DNA from: Cannabis sativa
Lineage: Eukaryota > Streptophyta > Magnoliopsida > Rosales > Cannabaceae
DNA: 64,000 nucleotides
NCBI RefSeq assembly: GCF_029168945.1
Contig: NC_083604.1
Location: forward strand, 67,720,211 to 67,784,210
Direction: 5' to 3'
A program made the translations under genes and the position numbers. Shown here piece after piece: positions 47,268-59,100 of this stretch (positions are counted from its first letter, which is position 1; the number at the start of each line of letters is the position of its first letter). The notes beneath the pieces are model-generated. The model was not told the origin of the DNA and searched no databases. It saw nothing but the letters and a program-made list of their open reading frames with translations.

Positions 47268-50200
47268 CTATTGGTAATATCTTCTGAGGTGATCGGCATT
47301 CCAGGCTCTTGGCACAATGGTTCCATCCATTCTTTTTAATTTGTAAGTGCCGGAGCCGATTTCGTCCTCGATCTCATATGGTCCTTCCCAATTTGGCCCA
47401 AGTACCCCCACTCCGGGTTCCTGGGTGGCTGGGAAGACCCTTCTTAGGACCATATCCCCAATAGCAAATTTTCTGTTTTTAACCTTAGAGTTAAAATACT
47501 TGGTCACCTTCTTTTGATAAGCAGCCATCCTTATTTGAGACTCATCCCGGAGTTCTTCGACTTGATCCAAAGCCTCTTGAAGCAGAGCTTGATTCGTGGC
47601 AGGATCGTAAGTCGTCCTCCTGTGGGATGGGAATAATGTTTCTACCGGGACCATCGCTTCACAACCGTACGCCATTGAAAAAGGCGAGTGACCGGTCGTG
47701 GTTCTGGGGGTTGTCCGGTAGGCCCATAATACCCTTGGCAACTCTTCAGGCCAGTTGTTTTTGTAGTCCAGCAGCTTTTTCTTCAAGGTGACCTTTAGGA
47801 TTTTATTGACTGCTTCCGCCTGGCCGTTTGTTTGAGGCCTGGCTACCGCGGAGACGCTTTTCACTACTCCGTGTTGGTTACAGAAGTCAGTAAATTCCTC
47901 GTAATCAAATTGCTTTCCATTGTCAGAGACTATTTTGTGAGGCAAGCCATATCGACACACTATGTTTTTGATAACAAAGTCTAATGCTTTCTTGGCAGTT
48001 ATTGTCTTCATAGGCTCAGCCTCTGTCCACTTGGTGAAGTAGTCTACTGCTACTATTGCATACTTTACCCCTCCTTTTCCTGTTGGCAGGGACCCAATAA
48101 GATCTATTCCCCAAACTGCGAAGGGCCAGGGACTAGTCATCAGGGTGATTTCATTTGGAGGGGCTCTCGGTATGTTCGCGTACCTTTGGCACGAGTCAGA
48201 CTTTTGGACATAGTCTATACAATCTTTTTTCATTGTTGGCCAGAAGTACCCTTGCCTCAATATTTTCTTTGAGAGGCTGGGTCCTCCCGAATGATCTCCA
48301 CAGAACCCTTCGTGGACCTCTAGCATGATTTGTCTAGCTTCAGAGTCCGATACACACCTTAAATAAGGCATGCTGAGTCCTCTCCGGTAGAGAATTTGAT
48401 CCGTCATCACATAACGATGAGCCTGATACTGAATCTTCCGAGACAGTGCCCTTTCTTAGGGCAACTCACCTGTTGTTATGTATTTTATGATGGGGACCAT
48501 CTAGCTGGGTTCTTGCCCAACCGTTAGTGTGGTCTCTTTTATTTTGATGCTTGGCTCTGCCAAGCGTTCCACTGGTACTACCCCCAGCTCTTCGATTTCG
48601 CTGTCCGAGGCTAACTTAGCCAGACAGTCCGCGTGAGCGTTCTTTTCTTGGGGGATTCTTTCTATTTTGTAGTTCGCGAACTCGTGGAGCAGCTCTCGGA
48701 CTATTGTTACGTATGCGGCCATCCGCTCGCCGCGGGTTTGGTATTCTCCGAATACCTGGTTTACGACCAGTTGGGAGTCACTGTAGACTTCCACTCTTTT
48801 GGCTCCTACAGCTTTTGCTAATTTCAACCCAGCTATCAGGGCTTCATATTCGGCCTCATTGTTTGAAGCTGCGAAGTCGAATCGGAGGGCCGCCTGGAGC
48901 TGCAGTCCAGTTGGTGATATCATAGCCACTCCGGCTCCAAAACCGTTCTCATTAGAAGCTCCGTCCACAAATACCCTCCACGTGGGGATCGGCGGTACCG
49001 GCGTAATAGCTGTTGCCTCGGCTTCGTTGCATTCAGTAATGAAGTCTGCCAAGGCTTGGCCTTTTATAGAAATCCGGGGTACGTAGTGCAAGTCGAATTG
49101 ACTTAGCTCCATTGCCCACTTGAGGAGCCTTCCGGACGCTTCAAGTTTTTGGAGGACTTGCCGGAGCGGGTGATTGGTCAGAATTTTGATCGGATGGGCT
49201 TGGAAGTATGACCTTAACTTCCTTGACGCCATCAGGAGGCAAAACACCAGTTTTTCAATGACCGGGTATCTCGTTTCGGCCCCTATCATGCGCTTGCTGA
49301 CATAGTACACGGGATGCTGAGTTTTTTCTTCTTCCCGGACCAGGGCAGCGCTGACCGCGTGTTCGGAGACGGCCAAATAAAGAAACAAGTCTTCTCCGAG
49401 GACGGGTTTTGATAGGATAGGAGGCTTGGCCATGTGGTCTTTTAGCTTTCTGAATGCCTCCTCTCACTCGTCCGACCATTCGAACTTTTGGCATTTCTTT
49501 AGCACGTTGAAGAAGGGTATGCACTTGTCCGTGGACCGTGAGATAAAACGGCTCAATGCAGCTACCTTTCCGGTCAGGCTCTGCACATCTTTATGTTTCT
49601 TGAGGGATGGCATATTCAGGAGAGCCTGGATTTTTTCCGGATTTGCTTCAATCCCCCTTTGGCTGACTATGAAACCTAGGAACTTTCCTGATTTGACCCC
49701 GAAGGTGCATTTCTTTGGGTTGAGTTTCATGCCGTATCTCCGGACAACTTCGAAGCATTCTTCTAAGTCGCTTGCATGGCTGTTGCATGCTTTGGATTTG
49801 ACGAGCATGTCGTCCACGTACACCTCCATGTTTCGCCCTAGGAGGCCTTTAAACATCCGGTTAACCATTCTTTGATAGGTTGCTCCGGCGTTTTTCAGTC
49901 TGAAAGGCATGACTAGGTAGCAGTATACCCCCTTATCGGTCTTGAAGCTAGTGCACTTCTGGTCTGCCGTATGCATTTTTATTTGATTGTACCCAGCATA
50001 GGCGTCCATGAAGGATAACAGTTTGAATCCGGACGTGGCATCTACCATCTGGTCGATCCTGGGCAGCCGGAAGCAGTCCTTTGAACAAGCTTTGTTTAGA
50101 TCGGTGAGGTCTATACAAACTCGCCAAGTTCCGTTCGGCTTGGGCACCAGGACCGGATTGGCCAGCCACTCCGGATAGCACACGTCGCGGATCATGCCGT

Positions 50201-53200
50201 TAGTCAAAAGTTTGTCCACCTCTTTCTCTAGAGCTTCGGCTTTCACCGAGTCGAGCGGGCGTCTCTTTTGCTGGACGGGAGGCATGTCTGGATTGACGTT
50301 GAGTACATGTGTGATGAAATGAGGGCTTATGCCAGTCATGTCTTCTTGGCGCCATGCAAAGATGTCGTTGGCGCCCTTCAGTGTTTTTATTATTTTGTCC
50401 TTTTCCTCCGGGTCCAGGTTCTTCCCTAACCAGAGTACTTTGGTGGAGTCGACGTCGTACACTGGTATTTCTTCGACGTCCTCCATTGGTTCCACGATTC
50501 TTTCGGACCCTACACGAGGGTCCAACTCATCCTCTTCAGCCATTTCTGGCTCAACGGACTCCCGGACCATAAATACGGGCAGGTGGGTTGCAACATTATA
50601 ACATTGCCTTGCTTCCCCCTGATTTCCCCTTACAGTCCCGACTCCGGCCTCCTGGGTAGGGAACTTTAGGCACAGATGTCGGATTGAAGTGACTGCGCCA
50701 AAGTCTACTAGGGCCGGTCGGCCGAGGATCGCGTTGTAGGCTGTCGGACAGTCCACCACCACGAAAGTGCAGTATTTGAATGTGCTTTGGGGAGTGTCCG
50801 GACACAGGGTGACCGGGAGCCTCACTTTTCCCATTGGGATAAGTGTCGTCCCGTTAAACCCTGTGAGCTGGGATCCACTAGGCGAGAGGTCACGATCTGT
50901 CAGGCCTATCGCGGTGAAGGCTTCTTTGAAGAGCAAGTTCACGGAACTCCCATTGTCAATTAAGACTCTGGCCACCACTTCATTCGCGATGGGGGTCTCT
51001 ATGACCAACGGGTCGTGATGAGGGAAGCGCACCGTCTTGGCGTCTTCTTCCGTGAATGTGATGGGTTGGTCCATCAGCCGAGGCCTTTGAGCTGGGAGTT
51101 GAGTAACTTCCCATATCTCATTGTGTTTTGCGGCCCCGGCGTATCGCTTACGCTCCTTGCGAGTATTCCCTCCGATATGGGGACCTCCGGAGATCATGGC
51201 TACCCGTCCATTAGGCCGGGGCGACAGTCCGGGGATATGCTGGGCGTCACCTGCGGGAGCAGCTGGAGCCAATACTCCTGCTGTACCCCCTGGTGTTCCC
51301 GGAGGCATACCCCCAGCCACCTGACCCGGATTGAGGTGGGGCAACCTATTCTTGATCCATTCATAGAGGTGGCCCAATCGGATTAGATTTTCGATCTCGT
51401 CCTTGAGATTCTTACATTCATTGGTGCTATGACCAATGTCGTTGTGGTACTCGCATCTTTTGCTCGGATCTCTCCGGGAGCTGTCTTTGTACAATGGCTG
51501 TGGTCTCCGGTAGTGTGTATTTTGCCTAGTGGCGAAGTACACACGTTCTTGGGAGTCCGATAGCTCCGTGTATTGAGTATATTGGGGGGTGTACCCCTTT
51601 TTCTGGCGCTTCTCTCCCGTCCGGGTGCTACCTTTGGAGGACCTTTTACTCCTTGATCCCTGGGAAGGGCCTGTTAAGCTAGCAGCCGGAGCAGAATGTG
51701 AAGGAGCTTGCCCGTTTACTCCGGACGGGTTGCCAAAATGAGAAGATGCTGGTGCCAAAGCTTGGCCCTGGCTATACCCGGGGGTAGCAGAGAATTGTAC
51801 ACCACTTGTTTGTGGGGTCGCAGTCGGGGCAGTACCCGAGGGCGATACTCCGGGCATAAACCCTGCTATTCCGGTGGGGTAGTAGCCCCCATAAGCCACG
51901 ATTTGGGCTTCTTCGAGGTTGATATATTTTTGGACTCTCTTCTGGAAGTCCTGGAGGCTAGCAGCCCCTTCTTGCTGCAACTCATTCCAGAAAGGAGTCC
52001 CAGTACGGATTCCTGCTTGGAGAAGTGCAAGCTGTTGTCCGTCATCAACCTTCTTGGTTTTCGAGGCTTCCTCTCGGAACCTCTTGATGTAATTCTTCAA
52101 GGTCTCGGAGGGCAGTTGCTTGATATTAGTCAAGGCACTGACCTCCAGGTTGACCTTTCTTGCGGCCACAAACTGTCTCCGGAAGTTGGTCTGTAGCTTG
52201 TTCCAACAACCCACGGATCCTGGTTCCAGTTTTTTGAACCATTCCTCCGCGGACCCACTTAGAGTGAGTGGGAAGCACAGACACTTGGCGTCATTGCTGA
52301 CCCTCATGACCGTCATGACGCGGTTGAACCGTGACAGGTGGTCGCTGGGATCGGAGTTCCCGGTATATGCTGCCATTTCGGGCATCTTGAAGTTTTTAGG
52401 GAGCTCTGCCTCTAGGATGTGCTTAGCACATGGCTCTCGATCCTCGCTGTCCGAGTCGGAGTCGTCTCCCTTTTGCCTCCGGGAGACTCGGTCAATGTCT
52501 TTTCGGAGTATGGCGAGTTCCGCCATAATTCCTTCATTCAACGTACCCGAGGAAACCACGTGTCCGTATCTTTTTTGGTCAAGCTGATCCCGAAGGTCAC
52601 CTTGGTTCCCATTGATTTGATTTCTCAGATCAACGGGAGGACATCTCTGTCCTCTTCTCCCTCTACCTCCGGGTTCCTGGTGTACAGAAATGCTTTTTCG
52701 GTCCCCTCGATCCTGAGGGCCAAGACTCCCTTTTTGGGGCTTGCCCCTCTGCGGACCTTTCCCTTTAGGGAAATTTGAGCGGACCTTTCGCGGATCCTGC
52801 ACCTTTTTCTTTCGCCCAGGGGTAGAAGTAGGGTTTTTTGTTTGATTCCCTTCAGCAGGATATCTTATAGGGCTAGGCTCCCTAGATTTCTGCTGCTGGG
52901 AATTAGGCGAAGACGTCGCTGGCTCCTTGTTGAACCCAGCGGTCATTGCCTTGGGGTGCACGTGAATGCCAGCTGCTTCCATGGCTTTTTGCATGGCCAG
53001 CATCACTTCCTGCATTTTCTGGTTTTGCGCTTTCTGAGCTTCGATCTCGGCTTCATGATCGATAGCTTTTTGTCTAAGAAGCACCAGTTCTGAGTAACTA
53101 CCTTCGTCATAGGCATACTCGTCGAGGTTTCCCTCGTAGTCATCATCGGGGATTATTTCTTCTTCCTCGGACTCCTCTGCTGCTCTTGAGGCTACATCTT

Positions 53201-53264
53201 CCTCGTTTGGGTCTTGAGCGTCTTCTAGAGGGCGAGGCTGACGAGTACTTCTTGTCTCCACCAT
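47268..53264 (-). pseudogene. Tat-type gag-pol polyprotein with three in-frame stops
   Basis: One minus-strand frame spans 1999 codons. Gag lies at about residues 290-450, a zinc-knuckle-like CX2H...GH...C at 604, and protease at Asp770 (IDNGSS). RT carries YVDD at 1149-1152, the first RNase H starts about 1280, and the archaeal-type RNase H has Asp1434. The integrase catalytic triad is Asp1721, Asp1781, Glu1817 (D,D-35-E). Stops interrupt it at 49464-49466 (TGA), 48501-48503 (TAG) and 48456-48458 (TAA). The integrase zinc finger has Ser1689 where the first Cys of the usual CxxC is expected (KSDSC). The start is 63 bp from the 5' LTR. This copy could not make an intact polyprotein by normal translation. 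Confidence 0.92.
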
Positions 53265-53304
53265 ATTTGTGAAGCCAAATGCTTGTTTTGTAGCAGCTTT
53301 CTTC

Positions 53305-53327
53305 AGCTCTCAATGAAAGCACCAAAA
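53305..53327 (-). other. Primer-binding-site region of the Tat element
   Basis: On the minus strand the sequence next to the 5' LTR reads ttttggtgctttcattgag. It begins near a TGG, as a tRNA-primed site should. I did not match it to a particular tRNA. Confidence 0.5.
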
Positions 53328-54109
53328 TGTTGACCGAGGTTTTCGGCAACTAATAAAATATGATTATACTATTGAGCTGTAAGAAAGTGAGAGAAGGATT
53401 TTTACGTGGTTGGGTCGTTAATGAGCCTTAGTCCACGAGTCTTTGTTATTTATGGATGTATTTAATACAGAATTTATACTTGGGAGGATGTCACCCTTAT
53501 AAATACAGAGAATGTTCTTGGTGAGTATTTACTCTTCTTGCTCATATGCAGCCCAAGATTTTCGATCCCATTTAATGAGCTTTGAGGGGGTATTTATAGT
53601 GTTTTGGTGGGGTAATCCCTAGAATTGTTCTTACAAGTGTATCTATAAGTATCCATAAAGTTGGGTATTCCCAACGAATATACCATGAGTAATGCATGGT
53701 CAAATCCCTAGGTGCTGTAGGGTTTTTATGAGGAATGTCCTTTTTGGCCTTGTGATTGATGTGACTCTTCACAGTGTAGCCGTCGCTAGACTTAAATGAT
53801 CATTACTGTGGCGCTGCTGGTTGGAGGTTGTGCCGTCAGACTTTATTGCGTGTTGCAGTCTCTACACGCTTCCTCCCATGCAGCATTTAATGCGACTTGA
53901 TTGCTCAGGAGAAGCCTGACACCCCATGGAGATGCTTTAGTGCTATGTGAGCCTCCGGGAGCACCTTGAACTCCGGGTACCTCCTCCGGGACCTATGTCC
54001 AGGATGTTTCCTTGTGGCATACAAACACTTAGCAAATATTTATAAATTATCTGATCCACGTGTCCCTGTCCGGTTGGTCCACGTATATTGGGCGAAATCA
54101 GGGGCAACA
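53328..54109 (-). repeat. 5' LTR of the Tat element
   Basis: 782 bp, the same length as the 3' LTR and about 99.2% identical by eye. The minus-strand TATA box lies at plus 53590-53599. Confidence 0.93.
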
Positions 54110-55191
54110 GCTACTAAACTGAGATGATCTGCATCATTTGTCATGTAATGAGTAGCTCTAGAGTCCAAATACCAGGCAGCTAAAGCATTTGATGTGGAAG
54201 TGGATTCAGATACAAGAGCTTGAGGATTATCACCATTTGAGGAAGAGGAAGTAGATGTATTGTTGGCACTAGTGTAAGTGATATCAAATCTATGATAGCA
54301 CTTAGCTGTTGTGTGACCAACACGTCCATAGAGTAAACATACTGGTCTATTGCCACGTCCACCTCTGTTACTGTTGTAGGATCATCCTTCTCTGTTTGAG
54401 CCTCTGAACCCACGATTGGAAGAAGAGCCTCTGGTATTGGCCAGGTTGACTTGCACATTATGAAGAGATTTAGTTGTGTTTGTTGAATTCTCATTTCTTG
54501 GCTCTGCAACATGAACTGTACTTCTAGAGAATGAGAGGTTCAGTTCTTGATGTCAAATTGACAACCACGGCTTCGTACTCTATTCCTAATCCACCAAGAA
54601 TGTACAACACCAAATCATCATTAGTGATTGGCTGGCCAACTGCTGCAAGTTGATCAGCATGCTGCTTCATTTTGAGAATGAACTCCTCGATCAACAAAGA
54701 TCCTTTCTTGGTGGTTTGCAATAGATTTCGAAGTTTTAGGAGGCAAGCTCAAGATCTGGTTCCAAAGAGTTGAGCAAACATTTCCTAAATCTTGTGAGAG
54801 GTTCGACAATGGATGACATGACCCAACATATGTTCAGAAACAGAATTCATTAGCTAGTGCATCAAGAACTGATCAAGTTGGATCCAATTTTGAAAGGCTG
54901 GGTTAGGTACATTACCTGTAAGAAATTCTGGTGGTTGAGGAAGAAATCCAAGAACACAGCCATTAAGAACATACGCTCGAATACCAACAAGGATAAGAGA
55001 TCTCCAAATTGTGTAGTTCGATCTTTCAAGTCGAAGATTGAGGGGGAGGAGATGATTTTTGGGGAATGGAATTGGATTTGGAGCATCAGGAGCTGGATCT
55101 ACAGCTCGACCTTGCTGTGGTTCGACTCTTTCTCCTATTGGTGGTTCAACTTGAATGCCAGGACACTTGCATTGTTGCCATGATTCGACAT
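54110..55191 (-). pseudogene. Copia gag remnant
   Basis: Minus-strand frames 55243-54854 and 54721-54524 correspond to Copia gag: a region with RLERSNYTIW and QNWIQLDQF, then VLYILGGLG and the end of the UBN2-type domain. Stops and frameshifts separate them, and the Tat element cuts it at 54109. Confidence 0.85.
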
Positions 55192-55204
55192 GGCTCTCAT
55201 ACCA
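55192..55204 (-). other. Primer-binding site of the old Copia element
   Basis: On the minus strand this reads tggtatgagagcc, one base off the initiator-Met-tRNA type tggtatcagagcc, directly after the LTR end. Confidence 0.8.
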
Positions 55205-55485
55205 TGTAAGAGTACTGAATTTCCAATACTCGAGCTTGAGCAAGAAAGAAACAATGAGGGAGAGAGAAAAAGAGAGAAGAAGATGATGATAGATGAATAA
55301 TATTGCTCAACTGAAAACAGTTGGCTTAATCTTGACATTTATATATGGAGAGCCAATACAAAGAAGCTGAAGAAAAACATTAATTAACTTCTAACAACTT
55401 CTAACTAACTCAAGAAATGTACAGGTAAGAAAAGCAAAACCAGCAATAGCAACAACATGTTGCTTAACCATTTTCTATTCTAACA
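55205..55485 (-). repeat. 5' LTR of the old Copia element (281 bp)
   Basis: On the minus strand it runs from tgttagaatagaaaatgg to agtactcttaca. It contains a TATA-like tatataaat (plus about 55338-55346). No second copy is visible left of 33481, so the element lost its 3' LTR. Confidence 0.8.
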
Positions 55486-56174
55486 CCTTCTTTCACAATT
55501 AATTCACAATTAATTCTTTGTACCAAATACAATATAATAAAATAAACCAAATTAATTTCAAACTAAATATTTTCAATTAAAAATATATTTCATTATTTAG
55601 TTAAAAATATTAATCAAAACTTAATTTAGTTTAGCCGTTTGAGATCAATAAATGTACATTTTTCATCACTAATCAAGACTCGTCCTCTTTTTCGGACCTT
55701 ATTAATCATGATTTGTGCTTGTTATTCAACAACATAGTTAATGTGTTCATAAAAAGATAAGCTCATTTGTAGGTACTGAGACCTAAGACATATACAAGTA
55801 AGTCGTGACCTATGCCTCAGTCTTATGGTGGTAATTAGGTCTAGCTATGTTGGTTGCCATGATGGGTATCTGAAGTTGGGGGATAGTATTTAAAGGGACC
55901 TATATATGTTGATCTCGTAAAAAGATTATCGAATAAATTAAGGGAATTATCAATTTGCTATGTCAGTTCTAAGTTGAGACTAGACTAAATATAATTTAAT
56001 CAAAATTATTTTCAAAAATATTGCACTGTAATTATATCACATGAATAGATTGAGAAGAGTAAAAAATTACAGATATTACAAAGTACATAAAACATTCAAA
56101 AGTAGTGAAACAAAGTACCCAAGCTCCCCACGCCTAATTTTCAAGAAATAATAACAAAACTAATCTAATAAGAA
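55486..56174. other. 3' flank of the third CAD-like gene
   Basis: No gene is visible. It should contain the 3' UTR of the minus-strand CAD-like gene. The sequence is AT-rich. Confidence 0.4.
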
Positions 56175-59100
56175 TTAGGGATTGAAAGAGTTAGCAACAT
56201 CGATAACAAAACGGTATTTAACATCAGATTTGAGAAGACGTTCCATGGCAGTGTTGACATAATGAATGGGAATAAGTTCAATATGAGATGTAATGTTGTG
56301 TTTGGCTGCAAAATTAATCATCTCTTGCGTCTCTTTCATTCCTCCAGTGCAACTTCCACCTACTATTTTCCTTCCTGCAACATCATAAAATCACATTCTT
56401 TAGCAAAACTGAACTAAAATAATTCACACAATTAATTCACATTGTACATCATCTTTTATGGTAGATTAAATTTGCCTATACCAACCCTATAATATATATA
56501 ATAGGCTAATTTAGATTTTTATCCCTTAAACTTTAACATGTACGAAATCATCCCCTGAATTTTTTTCATCGTTATAAATTCTCCCTGAACTATTGAGATC
56601 GTTAGATTTAAGAACTTTTGTCTAATTTCATTCAATTTTACTATATCAGTGATTGTTTATGTACTAAACCATGCCCCCCAAATTTTGATATCTACCGAAT
56701 CATGCCACTCGAACTTTAATATATACTAAATTATGCTCTCTGAACTTTCATCTATGTTAGATTTTTTTTACTAAAATTAGACAAAAGTTCTTAAATCCAA
56801 TAATTTTAATAGTTCATGGAGCATTTTCAACGACCTTAAAAGTTTATGGAGTATGATTTGGTACATATCAAAATTCGAGAGGCAAAACTCTTCATTATCC
56901 TATATAATACATTTTTCTATTGAATTCATAAGTTCAATACAGCAAAGGTAAGAAATACACATACCCAATAATAATGGAAAAATTGATAGCTCAAGAGGCT
57001 TGTTTGGTGCTCCAACCATAATCAACTTTCCTTGAGACTTTAATAGACCAATCAAAGGCATAAGTGAGTGCACTGCAGAGACTGTGTCGATAATTCCATC
57101 CATTGTACTCATGGCACCCTTCATAATTATTTTTAATTAAAAAACATACCCATTAATTGAAATTTAAAAAACCTTTTAACAACTAAATGAATTAGTACCT
57201 GCATTTGATTTTGGTCACGACTGACCAAAAATGAGTCAGCACCAAGATTGTCAATAGCTTCTTTCTTCTTATCAGGAGAGGTACTTATCACTGTAACCTT
57301 AATTCCCATAGCCTTGGCAAATTTCACAGCCACATGACCAAGCCCACCAAGCCCAACAATACCCACATGTGTACCGGGCTTGTCGAGCCCAAAGTGCCTT
57401 AATGGGCTATAAACCGTAATCCCAGCACATAGGAGAGGAGCAGTGGCATCAAGAGGTAGAGTGTCTGGAATGTGAACCGCAAAGTTCTCATTGGCCATCA
57501 TTACATCAGAGAAGCCTCCGTAGGTGGTAGCTCCGTCGTGGTAGATGGCGCTGCAAGTAGGTATCATCTTTGGACAATAATTTTCAAGTTCGTCGTTGCA
57601 ACTCTCACACATGCCACAAGATCCCACCATGTACCCCACACCAATTTTATCACCAATTTTAAACTTTTCTACTTTTTCACCTATTTCGGTCACTACACCA
57701 ACAATCTCATGCCTGCATATATATATATATATATATATATCACACCATGGTTAATATATATTAATTAAAATTTTAAATTGAATATATTACACTTATATAA
57801 CAATAAGACATTAGTCATTTCAGGATTTTATTAGTCACATAAAACTTAACAAAAATCAATAAAAATCCTAAATAGTTAAAAAAAAAATTTATTTTTATAC
57901 TTCAAACTAGTTTTTTTTTTTGCATTTTTACGAAATTTTACATAAAAACCCCTATTGCAACTAGTGTTGCAACTTAAATTGCAACAAAAAATCGTATTGC
58001 AACTAGTGCTGCAACTACTTTAGAAACCCAAACTGTAAATTTAAAAAAAAAAAGTAAAAAAAATATTATATAAAGTAATTCCCCTAATAATAATTTCGTA
58101 AATATCACTATTTTATTTCAAAGAAAAAACATAAATAATTTGGGAATACAATGTTGAAAAATTTTATGAGACATCTATCAAAAGGAGGGTTTTTGACATC
58201 CAATTGATATTAGTTTTATATTTTTATATAACATAGTTATAAGATATTCTATAAAATTTTAAAAATTAAAAAAAAAATATCACTCACCAAAAATAAGCTT
58301 GAAACGCGATGTGTTAAATAGTTATGTTGTACAATGTCTTATAATATTAAAATTATAAATGTCAGAAAACACAAATAAGTACATCCTACCTCATTTTAGG
58401 GGATGCTTACCTCTTTTTAGGGGTAGAACACCAAATAATTTTAATTTTAATTTTTTTTGTAAACTTAGAGGTTAAAGTTTATGATTTTATTTGAGGTCAC
58501 ATCCACGAAATAACATTGTAGCAAGAGAGAGAAGAGAGAGGCAAAAAAATGTATCCCACGTATGGCACTAGTGCTATTTTATAATTTCAGAATGTGAGTT
58601 AAATTAAGCAACTATTTTTGTTGATCATATGCCATAAATGAAATGGAGTCGGTCCAAGTCTTGTAACTTAGGCATGATTCAAGTCAAAGTAAACTCTCAC
58701 TAAGTCAAACTAAATTCCTGTCCAATAGAATTAACAAAAATAGTTGTCCATTAGTTCCCACCTAACAAAAATAGTTGCCTTGGTCCTCCAATACATCTTT
58801 TACAATACCTTTTTTATATTTTATTTACATATTTTTACAACATATATGTAAATATGAATATATATATATATTTTACAATTATATAAATAATTTTTTCCCA
58901 AAAATACCATTTTAAAATTTTAAAATTAAAAAAAATATATTTTTCTTCTAAAAATAAAAAATATTAGAAAAACAACTAAAAAATAAAGAAAATAATTTAC
59001 AATAATTATAAATTAACTATAAATAAATTATAAAATAATAATAATAAAAATAAGAAAATAAGTCTGATAATTATAAATAAATTATAAAACACAAAAAAAA

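Larger units (their letters stand above)
41752..54109 (-). mobile_element. Ty3/gypsy retrotransposon, Tat type, with antisense extra gene (12,358 bp)
   Basis: Two 782-bp LTRs (41752-42533 and 53328-54109) enclose gag-pol on the minus strand and an extra gene on the plus strand. Flanking 5-mers are gctgc (41747-41751) and gctac (54110-54114), 4 of 5 matching. A purine tract ggcttggggggtaaa adjoins the 3' LTR. A second RNase H of the archaeal type between RT/RNase H and integrase, plus an extra antisense ORF before the 3' LTR, place it in the Tat lineage. Insertion split an older Copia element. Confidence 0.93.
33481..55485 (-). mobile_element. Old Copia-type retrotransposon, split by later insertions
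   Basis: Pieces occur in the right minus-strand order: 5' LTR (55205-55485), primer site (55192-55204), gag (about 55190-54110), protease/pre-integrase part (41751-41493), and RT plus RNase H (35185-33481). It is interrupted by the Tat element (41752-54109), an unclassified insert (40178-41492) and a second Copia element (35190 to about 40163). The integrase core is absent and the 3' LTR is not found, so the copy is dead. At the Tat insertion the Copia frame reads across the junction once the insert and its duplication are set aside, which supports a single original element. Confidence 0.8.

Noticed and set aside
51708..52196. 162-codon plus-strand frame opposite gag
   Set aside because: It is a shadow frame of the long gag-pol reading frame on the minus strand.
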